Assembly (NCBI RefSeq): GCF_000308455.1
Contig: NZ_BAFP01000006.1
Span: forward strand, 53,386 to 117,385
DNA length: 64,000 nt
Direction: 5' to 3'
DNA from: Nocardia abscessus NBRC 100374
GTDB taxonomy: Bacteria; Actinomycetota; Actinomycetes; Mycobacteriales; Mycobacteriaceae
Under the pieces are notes generated by a model. It did not search any database, was not told where the DNA came from, and worked only from the letters and a program-made list of their open reading frames with translations. Below are positions 11,104 through 18,882 of the stretch, one piece after another (the first letter of the stretch is position 1; every line of letters starts with the position of its first letter). A program made the translations under genes and the position numbers.

Positions 11104-12723
11104 GTGCGTAGACGTGCCCTGTTCAAGGCGGCGGGCACGGCCGCCCTGCTCGGTGCTGTGGGATCGATGGCGGGAACGAACGTGGCGTCCGCCGACCCGG
11201 TTTGGGAGGGTTTGTTCCGCACCTGGGTGCCGGAGATCTTCGCCCCGATTCCCGACCCGCCGCAGCACTCGCCCGCGATCGTCATCGGCTCGGGCTTCGG
11301 CGCCGCGGTGACCGCGTTGCGCCTGGCCCAGGCCGGGATCGCGACCACCGTGCTGGAACGCGGTTCGCGCTGGCCGAACGACCCGTGGCGGGAGATCTTC
11401 ACCGGCGACGACCTGCCCGACGGCCGCGGCTTCTGGCACCGCACCCAGTTCACCGGCGTCACCAAGGTGCCCATGCAGTTCACCAGTTTCGGTGGGGTGC
11501 TCGACTGCACCGAGTATCCGGGCATCGACGTCTGGCGCGCGGCCGCGGTCGGCGGCGGCTCGGTGATCTTCAGCGGAGCGATGATCGCCCCGCAGCGCCG
11601 CTTCTTCGACCACGTCTTCGGCGGCGCCGTCGACTACGGCGAGATGGAGCGCGTCTATTACCCGCGCGTGCGGGAGATGCTGCGGCTGAGCCCGATGCCG
11701 GCCGACATCTACAACTCCTCGCCGTTCGCGCATTCCCGCGCCTGGGACGACCAGGTTCGCAAGGCCGGTTACCAGCCCCAGGCGAACGACTCGATCTTCA
11801 ACTGGGACATCCTGCGCGGCGAACTCGCCGGTGCCACAAGGGCTTCGGCCACCGCGGCCAGGAGCAACCTGGGCAACTCCAACGGGGCGAAGTTCGACCT
11901 GAATCAGAATTACCTGGCGTCCGCGCAGGGCACCGGCCGGTGCGGGGTCTTCCCCGGCCACCGGGTCGACGCCATCGCACAGGAGTCCGGCGGCCGCTAC
12001 GCGGTCACCGTGGCGAAGCTCTCGCCGATCGGTGACGTGCTGGGCACCCGCACCCTCACCTGTGATCGGCTCTTCCTCGGAGCGGGCTCCATCGGCACCT
12101 CCGAACTGCTGGTGCGCGCCCAGGCCACCGGTGCCTTGCCGAACCTGAACGAACACGTGGGCGACGGCTGGGGCACCAACGGTGACGTGGTGCTCGCCCG
12201 CGGCGCCAGCGCGCTGGCCGGTCACGGCCAAGGCGTGCCGAGCGCGAGCCGGATCTTCGACGAGTCCGGCGTGCCGCTGACCCTGGAGAGCTGGTACATC
12301 CCGGGGATCCCGTTCGAAACCGGCGCGCTCGCCTCGCTCGGCATGGTGCTCGACCCGACCCGCACCCGGTTCGGCTACGACCGGGCCACCAACCGCGTCG
12401 GGCTGAGCTGGTCGACCAAGAACCGGGACGACACCGTGGCCGCGGCCCGGGCGGTCGACCGTCGGATCGCCGAACGAGCGGACGCCCTGGTCGAGTACAG
12501 CGCCCTCGGCTACGACGCGAACGCCCTGTTCACCGCGCATCCGCTCGGCGGAGCGGTGCTGGGGCGGGCCACCGACGGCTACGGCCGGGTGCACGGTCAT
12601 CCCGGCCTCTACGTGATGGACGGCGCCGCGATACCGGGCAGCACCGGAACGGTCAACCCGTCGCTCACCATCGCCGCGCTGGCCGAACGCAATATCGAGG
12701 CGATCGTTCGCTCCGGTCGCTGA
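11104..12723 (+). CDS. GMC oxidoreductase, cholesterol-oxidase-like, exported
   Basis: A 539-residue FAD enzyme from GTG 11104. Residues 1-33 form an export signal (RRRALFKAAGTAALLGAVGS, ending VASADP) with an N-terminal arginine cluster compatible with Tat. The FAD motif is VIGSGFGAAVTALRLAQAG. The rest follows Streptomyces/Rhodococcus cholesterol oxidase closely: VGGGSVIFSGAMIAP, LFLGAGSIGTSELLVRA, PNLNEHVGDGWGTNGD, the catalytic His in HPLGGAVLG (about residue 479) and Asn in TVNPSLTI (about 518). Such enzymes oxidise 3-beta-hydroxysteroids to 3-ketosteroids with release of hydrogen peroxide. The exact sterol range is inferred. There are no sterol-catabolic genes beside it. Confidence 0.88.
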   Translation: MRRRALFKAAGTAALLGAVGSMAGTNVASADPVWEGLFRTWVPEIFAPIPDPPQHSPAIVIGSGFGAAVTALRLAQAGIATTVLERGSRWPNDPWREIFTGDDLPDGRGFWHRTQFTGVTKVPMQFTSFGGVLDCTEYPGIDVWRAAAVGGGSVIFSGAMIAPQRRFFDHVFGGAVDYGEMERVYYPRVREMLRLSPMPADIYNSSPFAHSRAWDDQVRKAGYQPQANDSIFNWDILRGELAGATRASATAARSNLGNSNGAKFDLNQNYLASAQGTGRCGVFPGHRVDAIAQESGGRYAVTVAKLSPIGDVLGTRTLTCDRLFLGAGSIGTSELLVRAQATGALPNLNEHVGDGWGTNGDVVLARGASALAGHGQGVPSASRIFDESGVPLTLESWYIPGIPFETGALASLGMVLDPTRTRFGYDRATNRVGLSWSTKNRDDTVAAARAVDRRIAERADALVEYSALGYDANALFTAHPLGGAVLGRATDGYGRVHGHPGLYVMDGAAIPGSTGTVNPSLTIAALAERNIEAIVRSGR

Positions 12724-12835
12724 CCGATCCGGCGCCGGGCGGGACAGTCCGCTCGGCGGGGTATCGCCATCCGCGCCGAGCGCGCTTTCCGCGTACTAAT
12801 GTCGGCGGCACCGTTCGGCGTCGAAGGGATTCGCA

Positions 12836-13711
12836 GTGTCCGCTCCCACTCCCAGCTCGGGCATCGAGAGTTCGCCTGTCGACAGATACGGTCTGCGGGA
12901 ACCTTCGCAGCCGCAGGACTATCCGCGCAAGCCGCCGATGCTGTGGACGGATTTCCTGATGCTGGCGCTGGCCATCGTCTCCGTGGCGTTGGTGGCGTGG
13001 ATCACCTTCTTCCCGGTGTCCGGGCAGACCTATCGCGTGATCGTGGTCGTCGACTGGACGTTGTGCGCGGTGTTCGCGATCGAGTTCGTCTGGCGCTGGC
13101 GCCGCGCGGGCTGGCCGTGGACCTTCCCGTTCGTCTACTGGTACGAGGTCCTCGGCATGATCCCGGTGACCAGCCCGTTCTTCCGCGGCTTCCGGCTGCT
13201 GCGGATCGTGGTGATCGTCGTCCGGCTCGCCCGGGTGGCCGACCGCGTGTTCGGGGACCGGGTGACGGCCGCTGTGGTGAACCGGTTCGTGACGACCATC
13301 GTCGACACCATCCGCCGTCCGATGACGATCGCGGTGATGGACGAGGTGGCGCACGTGCTGCGCACCGGGCACTACACCCGCAACATCGCGGCCGCCCTGG
13401 AGGAGAACCGCGCCGAACTGGACGAGATGATCCTGGAGTTGATCAAGAAGGACCCGCGGGCGGGCCGAGTGCGCTACATCCCGTTCCACGACGAGATCAT
13501 CCGGCTGATCGCCGACACCACCTTCCGCATCGTGTTCCAGGTGCTGGAGGATCCGCGCACCGACGAACTCGTCGCGGATGTGTTGCGGGAGAACATCGAT
13601 CAGATCCGCGACGCGGTCCGCGACGGTGTCCGGGTGCCGCCGTCCGCGTACGGGAGAACACCCGACGAGGACTGCGTGCGGCATCGCGTCAATCGGCTAC
13701 CGCGTGCCTGA
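12836..13711 (+). CDS. Ion-transport (voltage-sensor-like) membrane protein without a pore
   Basis: A 291-residue protein from GTG 12836, with GAAGGGA upstream at good spacing. A hydrophilic N-terminus is followed by four hydrophobic segments between residues about 35 and 135. The fourth, FRGFRLLRIVVIVVRLARVADR, carries arginines every third or fourth residue like an S4 voltage sensor. Segment two holds an acidic residue in FAIEFVWRWRR. After S4 comes a long charged cytoplasmic region (DEVAHVL, LEENRAELDEMILELIKK) instead of a pore loop and S6, so this is not a classical channel. It may be a voltage-sensing regulator or proton-permeable domain. The gene ends inside the 3' end of the convergent LtrA gene (23-base overlap). 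Confidence 0.72.
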   Translation: MSAPTPSSGIESSPVDRYGLREPSQPQDYPRKPPMLWTDFLMLALAIVSVALVAWITFFPVSGQTYRVIVVVDWTLCAVFAIEFVWRWRRAGWPWTFPFVYWYEVLGMIPVTSPFFRGFRLLRIVVIVVRLARVADRVFGDRVTAAVVNRFVTTIVDTIRRPMTIAVMDEVAHVLRTGHYTRNIAAALEENRAELDEMILELIKKDPRAGRVRYIPFHDEIIRLIADTTFRIVFQVLEDPRTDELVADVLRENIDQIRDAVRDGVRVPPSAYGRTPDEDCVRHRVNRLPRA

Positions 13712-14909
13712 TCGCGTCCCGTGGCTGCGCCAAACGCACGGTCTCCCAAGCGATCAGCGCGACGAGAACGAGGCACAGCAGCGACAGCGACGCCAGCGCG
13801 GGCAGGGCGCAGGCCAGCGGGATGAGCGCCAGCAGCACCACCACGGCGATTACCCGCGGCACCGTGATGGTGCCCGTGGCGAAATGCTTGAAGCCCACCA
13901 GCGCGATCAGGTACAGCACGACGCCGCCGTACAGGGCGTAGAGCGGAATTCCGTACAGCGGGTCCTTCAGGGTGTGGTGTGAGGAGTCCCCGACGTAGTA
14001 GAGAACCTTTTTCAGCCCGAGCGACAGCGCGATGATCCCGACGATCATCGGAAAATGCCAGAAGGTGTAGGAACCCTGCGCGATCTTGATCTGCCGCTTG
14101 CCCTCGGCGCGGACGAGTTCGTGCTCCACCGCCAGGGCCGCGACGTCGAAATACGCCCACCACAGCAGACCGGAAACGGCGAGGCCGAGCAACGAGCCGA
14201 GCGCGATCGGCCAGGAGATCGGCAGACCGGCTACCCCGATGCCGATCGAGACGATCGATTCGCCGAGCGCGACGATGATGATCAGCCCGTAGCGCTCGAC
14301 GAAATGCCTCGCCGAATTCAACCGCCAATCGGTGCCCGCGAACAGCGTCCAGAGGTAGTCGCCCGCGATCGCGGCGATCCACAGGGCGATCTGCGCGGTG
14401 CCCTCGGTCAGCGCGGCGACGACCAGCAGCGTGGTACCGAGGGTGATCGAACCGAGCGCCCAGCGCAGCAGCTGGCTGCGCAATTGCGGGTCCTCGGCAC
14501 TGGCCAGCCAGTACATCCCGACGTGCACCAATCGCACGATCAGGTACGCGACGGCGAAGACCAGGGGCCCGAACCATCCCCCGGGTATGTCGTCGAACGC
14601 CTCGGGGATGGTGAGCGCGGCGAGGAACGCGCCGCCCATGGCCGCGAACATCGCCACCCGTGCGATGCCCTCGTCGGCGCGAACGACGTTGCCCAGCCAG
14701 GAGTAGGCGATCCACAGCCACCACATCACCGCGAGCACCAGCAGCGCGCGCAGCGCGTTCTTCGCGCTGGTGTCGTCCGCGATCAATCCGGTGACCATGG
14801 TGAACGCGAAGACGAGCACCAGGTCGAAGAACAGCTCGAGCTGGGTTACCGAGCCGTCTTGGGCCATCGGCTGGAACCGCGCTCGTTTGGAACCGATCAT
14901 GCCGCTCAT
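13689..14909 (-). CDS. Low temperature requirement protein A (LtrA) family membrane protein
   Basis: A 406-residue polytopic membrane protein with about 11-12 hydrophobic helices. The family hallmark stands at the N-terminus: VTQLELFFDLVLVFAFTMVTGLI. Other conserved blocks include WWLWIAYSWLGNV, HFVERYGLIIIVALGESIVSIG and WWAYFD. LtrA was named from a cold-sensitive Listeria mutant; its biochemical role is still unknown. The start is ATG 14909. Its 3' end overlaps the convergent voltage-sensor-like gene by 23 bases, so the two transcripts may interfere. Family assignment is strong, function is not known. Confidence 0.9.
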   Translation of the reverse strand: MSGMIGSKRARFQPMAQDGSVTQLELFFDLVLVFAFTMVTGLIADDTSAKNALRALLVLAVMWWLWIAYSWLGNVVRADEGIARVAMFAAMGGAFLAALTIPEAFDDIPGGWFGPLVFAVAYLIVRLVHVGMYWLASAEDPQLRSQLLRWALGSITLGTTLLVVAALTEGTAQIALWIAAIAGDYLWTLFAGTDWRLNSARHFVERYGLIIIVALGESIVSIGIGVAGLPISWPIALGSLLGLAVSGLLWWAYFDVAALAVEHELVRAEGKRQIKIAQGSYTFWHFPMIVGIIALSLGLKKVLYYVGDSSHHTLKDPLYGIPLYALYGGVVLYLIALVGFKHFATGTITVPRVIAVVVLLALIPLACALPALASLSLLCLVLVALIAWETVRLAQPRDAIRHAVAD

Positions 14910-14990
14910 CGTCGCACCTCGGCCGGTTCGGCGCCGGTTCGCTGCCGCGCCCGCCCGCCCATTTCGCGCAGAGCGCAGCAGCGCCCGCGG

Positions 14991-15449
14991 CTACACGGGT
15001 AGGTAGGTCTCCGTTTCGGGGAACCGCTCGGCGAAATCGATGAAACACTCCACGACCACTTCGTTGGCCTTGCGGAAAGTGCGTTTGAGCAGAAATCCCG
15101 GAACCGGGAGGGGCAGATAGAGCTCGACGTGGTACCAGACGTGCGTGCCGTCCACGCTGTCGGACACCTCGAAAAAGCCGCCGCCCCGCACACCCCGGGT
15201 GCTGTCGGCGACGATCCAGGAAGACCGCTCGTCGGTCCAATCGTATTCCAGTACTTGCAGATCCGAGCTGCCGAGCAGCTCCGCCGCGAGAAAGACGCGC
15301 CGCGGCCTGCGCCGTGCGTCGCGGGTCGCGACCCGCACGTCGCTGTAGGCGGTCGACCATTCCGGAAGCGATTCGACCGCCGTGAGAGCGTCCATGACCT
15401 GTTCGGGATCGGTGTCGACGAAGAATCGGATATCCGTTTTGGTGCGCAT
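14991..15449 (-). CDS. SRPBCC (START-like) family protein
   Basis: A 152-residue cytosolic protein with the SRPBCC/polyketide-cyclase-like pattern: a first strand MRTKTDIRFFVDTDPEQVMDALTAVESLPEWSTAYSDVRV, then alternating strands, and a long C-terminal helix FLLKRTFRKANEVVVECFIDFAERFPE. These proteins have a deep hydrophobic pocket that holds lipids or aromatic ligands. It diverges from the GerW-like gene over a 254-base gap that carries a strong GATAAC dyad. Ligand unknown. Confidence 0.78.
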   Translation of the reverse strand: MRTKTDIRFFVDTDPEQVMDALTAVESLPEWSTAYSDVRVATRDARRRPRRVFLAAELLGSSDLQVLEYDWTDERSSWIVADSTRGVRGGGFFEVSDSVDGTHVWYHVELYLPLPVPGFLLKRTFRKANEVVVECFIDFAERFPETETYLPV

Positions 15450-15545
15450 GGCATACCTCCGACCCCCGGATGGACAAGTCGGCCCGATTGTCTCCGCGAT
15501 TTGTCCGGTTCGTCAACTTGACTGTGCCAGGCGGAATCTCGGCTA

Positions 15546-15570
15546 ACCGGATAACATGTCGTTATCTGGT
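15546..15570. promoter_or_regulatory. Imperfect dyad ACCnGATAAC-N5-GTTATCnGGT, operator candidate
   Basis: Left arm 15546-15555 (ACCGGATAAC) and right arm 15561-15570 (GTTATCTGGT) match at nine of ten positions with a 5-base spacer. It lies in the intergenic space between the SRPBCC and GerW-like genes. The size and symmetry suit a dimeric regulator, but no regulator gene is adjacent. Confidence 0.55.
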
Positions 15571-15703
15571 CGAGATCGGCGATCGGCAACCGCGGGAACA
15601 TCTTCCGGGTGGAAGGAGGGGGTCGAGTGGGGCCTCGCGCGCCTACGATCGGAGCCGAATGATCGTCGGTATCCGATGCCGTCGGTCCGGTCGGGAGGTT
15701 GCC

Positions 15704-16051
15704 ATGAAATACGCCGAACTGCTGGCGCAGACACGGGACGCGATCACGGTGCGCCGGGTATACGGAGAGCCTTACGAATCCGGCGGGGCGACGATCATTC
15801 CCGCCGCCGCGGTCGGTGGCGGCGGGGGCGGGGGCGGCGGTACCGGGAACGGTCCCGACGGGGAGGGCGCGGGCGAAGGCGCGGCGTTCGGAGTGGGCGC
15901 CAAGCCCGTCGGCGCATTCGTGCTGCGCGACGGTGAACTCACCTGGCACCCGGCCGTGGACGTCAATTCGATCATCGAGATCGCGAGCAGGGTGCTGATC
16001 GCGGCGATCGTGGCTTTCGCGCTGACGCGCTGCGGCCGACGACGCGCCTGA
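15704..16051 (+). CDS. GerW/YtfJ-like protein
   Basis: A 115-residue protein from ATG 15704, with GGGAGG seven bases upstream. The N-terminus (MKYAELLAQTRDAITVRRVYGEPYESGGATIIPAAAV) is followed by a glycine-rich loop of nine glycines, then GVGAKPVGAFVLRDGELTWHPAVDVNSIIEIA and a C-terminal hydrophobic segment VLIAAIVAFALTRC. The pattern 'GxPxxxxGxTIIP ... GGGxG ... PxAFxV' is that of the GerW (YtfJ) family, named from Bacillus spores but widespread in non-sporulating Actinobacteria. Its role here is unknown. The terminal membrane segment suggests it is tethered to the membrane. Confidence 0.75.
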   Translation: MKYAELLAQTRDAITVRRVYGEPYESGGATIIPAAAVGGGGGGGGGTGNGPDGEGAGEGAAFGVGAKPVGAFVLRDGELTWHPAVDVNSIIEIASRVLIAAIVAFALTRCGRRRA

Positions 16052-16085
16052 CCCGCGGCCGGACGAAGTTCGTCAGCTAGCGCCG

Positions 16086-16118
16086 GGTTCGAGCGAAGGC
16101 AGCGCCTTCGCTCGAACC
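16086..16118. terminator. Bidirectional 15-bp hairpin between GerW-like and DUF1918 genes
   Basis: A perfect 15-bp stem (GGTTCGAGCGAAGGC at 16086-16100 with its complement at 16104-16118) closes a 3-base loop. It sits between converging genes 35 bases after one stop and 11 before the other, and can serve both. Confidence 0.75.
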
Positions 16119-16128
16119 GGCGTGACGT

Positions 16129-16320
16129 TCATTCCGACGTGGCGGGCTCGACGATCGCGTCGGGCCCTGGATACACCAGCGACTCGCGACCGTCGGAGAA
16201 CCGCACCACGTACGGTGGCGTCCCGTCCGGTCCGCGGACCTCGATGATCTCGGCCAGGTGATCCACTTCTCCCACCACGTGCCCGTGCACGCAGAGTCGA
16301 TCTCCTACATGTGCCATCAT
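16129..16320 (-). CDS. DUF1918 domain protein
   Basis: A 63-residue protein: MMAHVGDRLCVHGHVVGEVDHLAEIIEVRG, then GTPPYVVRFSDGRESLVYPGPDAIVE. This is the full length and pattern of the small actinobacterial DUF1918 domain, an SH3-like barrel. No biochemical role is established. The second Met (16317) is an equally good start. It is located between the bidirectional terminator and the TetR gene, on the same strand as the latter. Confidence 0.85.
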   Translation of the reverse strand: MMAHVGDRLCVHGHVVGEVDHLAEIIEVRGPDGTPPYVVRFSDGRESLVYPGPDAIVEPATSE

Positions 16321-16384
16321 CGCCCCATTATCGAACGGCAGTGCTGCGCGTCACAACCATTCGCGGTAGGTCGCGCGTGGCGAT

Positions 16385-16978
16385 TCAGTCCTCGGAGCCG
16401 ATGACGCGCTCGACCGCGGCTTCGATCAATTCCCGGCTCTGTTCCTCGGTGAACACCTCGGGCAGTGTGAGCCGATCGACGATCAGCCAGTTCAGCGCGA
16501 GGTAGAGCAGCAATACCGACTTCTCGTCGCCGGGCAGGCCTGCGGCCAGGTGGTTGCGCACGTTGTACTCGATGTCCTCGCGCACCCGGTCGGTCAGCAC
16601 CGCGCGCAGTTCCGGTCGCCGCGTCGCCTCCAGGCGCAGTTCCAGCAGCGCCAGGTAGCCGGTGCGGAACGCCTCGATGCGCCCGACCGTCTCCCGCATC
16701 AGTTCGATGATGTTGGCGCGGGTCTTCGGTCCGCCGGTCAGCTTGGCCATGGTGGCCTCGCTCGGCTGTAGCCGCTCGTAGAAACGGCGGCCTGCCTGGG
16801 TCAGCAGGTCGTCGCGGTTGGCGAAGTAGTTCGATGCCGTGCCCGCCGGTACGCCGGCCTCCTTGTCCACCGCGCGGAAGGTCAGTCCGCGTGCGCCGTC
16901 GCGCGCGAGGACTTCGATCGCGGCGTCGACCAGCGCCTGTCGCCGTTCCGGGTTGGTCCGCACTTGACACCACTCCAT
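16385..16978 (-). CDS. TetR family transcriptional regulator
   Basis: About 197 residues. An N-terminal HTH (RRQALVDAAIEVLARDGARGLTFRAVDKEAGVPAGTASNYFANRDDLLTQ) is followed by an alpha-helical ligand domain. A GTG at 16963 is an alternative start that would put the upstream palindrome fully in the 5' region; the ATG 16978 has no clear ribosome site. It diverges from two tandem DHFR-fold genes across a 59-base gap bearing the perfect palindrome GTAGTACTAC, so it probably represses itself and those genes. Effector unknown. Confidence 0.88.
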   Translation of the reverse strand: MEWCQVRTNPERRQALVDAAIEVLARDGARGLTFRAVDKEAGVPAGTASNYFANRDDLLTQAGRRFYERLQPSEATMAKLTGGPKTRANIIELMRETVGRIEAFRTGYLALLELRLEATRRPELRAVLTDRVREDIEYNVRNHLAAGLPGDEKSVLLLYLALNWLIVDRLTLPEVFTEEQSRELIEAAVERVIGSED

Positions 16979-16980
16979 TC

Positions 16981-16990
16981 GTAGTACTAC
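16981..16990. promoter_or_regulatory. Palindrome GTAGTACTAC, likely TetR operator
   Basis: A perfect 10-bp palindrome just ahead of the TetR gene. Further CTAC/GTAC half-sites (CACTACAG, GAGTACAAC) follow within 35 bases towards the first DHFR-fold gene. Position in the divergent gap supports an operator role. Confidence 0.55.
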
Positions 16991-17037
16991 ATTTCAAATC
17001 ACTACAGACAGAGTACAACGTGTTGGGCGGTAATGGT

Positions 17038-17613
17038 ATGCGAAAGCTTGTCTACTACGTGGGCGTCTCGCTGGACGGCTACATCGCGGGCCCGGCGGGG
17101 GAGTGGGATTTCTACCCGTGGGATACGGAGATGGCAGCCTGGAGCAACGCCGAATACCCGGAGTTCGTGCCGAGCCACGTACGACCGCACGCGGGCTTGG
17201 CGGTGGACGAGCCGAACAAACGATGCGACACCGTCGTGATGGGGCGCGGGACGTACGAGCCCGCCCTGTCCGAAGGCGTGACCAGCCCGTACGCGCACTT
17301 GAAGCAGTATGTGGTGTCCAGCACTCTCGGCCCGATCGATGACCCGGCCGTCGAACTGGTCGAGCGCGACCCGGTCGGGCTGGTACGGGGCCTGAAGCAG
17401 GCCGAAGGCGGGGACATCTGGCTCGCGGGCGGCGGCAAACTCGCCGCCGAACTGCTCGGCGAGATCGACGAGATGATCATCAAGAGTTACCCCGTCGTCG
17501 CGGGCGGCGGCATATCCGCGTTCGCCGGCGCGTTCCGTCCCACCTTGTTCGCCCCGGTCCAGCGCAAAGAGTTCGGTAACGGCGCGCAGGTCACCTGGTT
17601 CACCCGCGCCTGA
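17038..17613 (+). CDS. Dihydrofolate reductase family protein (RibD C-terminal-like), copy 1
   Basis: A 191-residue protein from ATG 17038 (MRKLVYYVGVSLDGYIAGPAGE). The fold markers are the N-terminal SLDGYIAGP strand-loop, VVMGRGTYEPAL in the middle and IWLAGGGKLAAELLGEIDEMIIKSYPVVAGGG. This family shares the DHFR fold and is often called YwjB/YyaP-like; it is not the housekeeping FolA, which is shorter and has different active-site motifs. It is probably an NADPH-dependent reductase of unknown substrate. An equally long paralogue follows 28 bases later on the same strand. Both are probably governed by the divergent TetR regulator. Confidence 0.87.
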   Translation: MRKLVYYVGVSLDGYIAGPAGEWDFYPWDTEMAAWSNAEYPEFVPSHVRPHAGLAVDEPNKRCDTVVMGRGTYEPALSEGVTSPYAHLKQYVVSSTLGPIDDPAVELVERDPVGLVRGLKQAEGGDIWLAGGGKLAAELLGEIDEMIIKSYPVVAGGGISAFAGAFRPTLFAPVQRKEFGNGAQVTWFTRA

Positions 17614-17641
17614 CCCGGTCGTCTCGTTCGAAGGAATCCTC

Positions 17642-18217
17642 ATGCGAAAACTCGTCTATTTCGTCGGCCTCTCCCTCGACGGCTACATCGCGGGGCCGAA
17701 CGGTGAGATCGACTTCTACCCGATCGGCGACGAGATGGTGGACTGGCTGCGCGCCGAATACCCGGAGACGCTGCCCACCCACGCACGGCCGCACTTCGGC
17801 CTCTCCGTGGACGCGCCCAACCAGAAATTCGACACGCTGGTCATGGGCCGCGGCACCTACGATCCGGCCCTGGCCATCGGCGTGACCAGCCCCTTTGGCC
17901 ACATGAAGCAGTACGTGGTGTCCAGCACCCTCGGCCGGATCGATGATCCGGCCGTCGAACTGGTCGAGCGCGACCCGGTGGGACTGGTCCGCGAGCTGAA
18001 GCGGCAGGACGGCATGGACATCTGGCTGGCAGGCGGCGGCAAGTTCGCCGCCGCGTTGCTGGAGGAGATCGATGAACTGGTGATCAAGAGCTACCCGGTC
18101 GTCGCGGGCACCGGCGTGCCCGGTTTCGCGGGCGAGTTCCGCCCGACGTTGTTCCGGCCGACCGAGCGCACCGAATTCGGCAACGGAGTCCAGGTCAGCT
18201 GGTTCACCCGAGCCTGA
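17642..18217 (+). CDS. Dihydrofolate reductase family protein, copy 2 (tandem paralogue)
   Basis: Also 191 residues, from ATG 17642 with a good GAAGGA site. It aligns with the preceding gene without obvious gaps: MRKLVYFVGLSLDGYIAGPNGE, TLVMGRGTYDPAL, KQYVVSSTLGRIDDPAVELVERDP, IWLAGGGKFAAALLEEIDELVIKSYPVVAGTG. Long stretches such as SSTLG-IDDPAVELVERDPVGLVR are identical in both copies while the 60-90 segment differs, so this is a tandem duplication that has begun to diverge. Substrate unknown; the two may form a heteromer or handle different ligands. Confidence 0.87.
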   Translation: MRKLVYFVGLSLDGYIAGPNGEIDFYPIGDEMVDWLRAEYPETLPTHARPHFGLSVDAPNQKFDTLVMGRGTYDPALAIGVTSPFGHMKQYVVSSTLGRIDDPAVELVERDPVGLVRELKRQDGMDIWLAGGGKFAAALLEEIDELVIKSYPVVAGTGVPGFAGEFRPTLFRPTERTEFGNGVQVSWFTRA

Positions 18218-18305
18218 CGATCGGGTCTGACGCCGAGCGGCTGTCAAGAGGGGGCGACATCGCCCGTGCCGTCGGTGCGGCTCGGTCGCAGCGCGGCCGG
18301 CCGCG

Positions 18306-18719
18306 TCAGCTCGCGTCGGTGAGGAACGACAGCCGCACCTGCCGGTCCGGGTTGTCCACATTGAGGTCGACCAGCGCGATCGACTGCCAGGTGCCGAGGG
18401 CGAGCTTTCCGCCGAGTACCGGGACCGTCGCGTACGGCGCGATCAGCGCGGGCATCACGTGCGAGCGGCCGTGCCCGCGCGAGCCGTGGGCGTGGCGCCA
18501 CCGGTCGTCGGCGGGCAGTAGGTCACGCAGTGCGGCCAGCAGGTCGTCGTCGCTGCGCGCGCCGAGTTCCATGATCGCGATCCCGGCGGTGGCATGCGGT
18601 ACGAAGACGTGCAGCAGCCCGTCGCCGCCCGCTTCGCGCACGAATGTCGCGCACTGCGGCGTGATGTCCTGTACCACTTCACTGTGGCCCGTTCTCACCT
18701 CGAGCAGCGTGCTCTTCAT
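18306..18719 (-). CDS. YjbQ family (UPF0047) secondary thiamine-phosphate synthase-like protein
   Basis: A 137-residue protein from ATG 18719 (MKSTLLEVRTGHSEVVQDIT). It holds the family signatures GDGLLHVFVPHATAGIAIMELG, then WRHAHGSRGHGRSHVMPALIAPYATVPVLGGKLALGTWQSIALVDLN. YjbQ proteins form trimers with a histidine-rich site, and can replace thiamine-phosphate synthase weakly in Escherichia coli; the physiological role is unsettled. A longer N-terminal reading is open upstream but is Pro-rich and unlike the family. It converges with the second DHFR-fold gene and diverges from ask. Confidence 0.88.
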   Translation of the reverse strand: MKSTLLEVRTGHSEVVQDITPQCATFVREAGGDGLLHVFVPHATAGIAIMELGARSDDDLLAALRDLLPADDRWRHAHGSRGHGRSHVMPALIAPYATVPVLGGKLALGTWQSIALVDLNVDNPDRQVRLSFLTDAS

Positions 18720-18882
18720 GCGCACATCGTCCCCCATTCGCGGTCGCCCGCGCGGGGGGAACGGGATCGGATGCGGCTGTGGGCTTTTCCACAAGCCGGG
18801 TAGGTAGCGGCAAAACCGCTGGCCCCGGCCGGTACCCTGAATGACTGTTACCAGTTTGTTGTCGATCTTGGAGGACCCTGTC

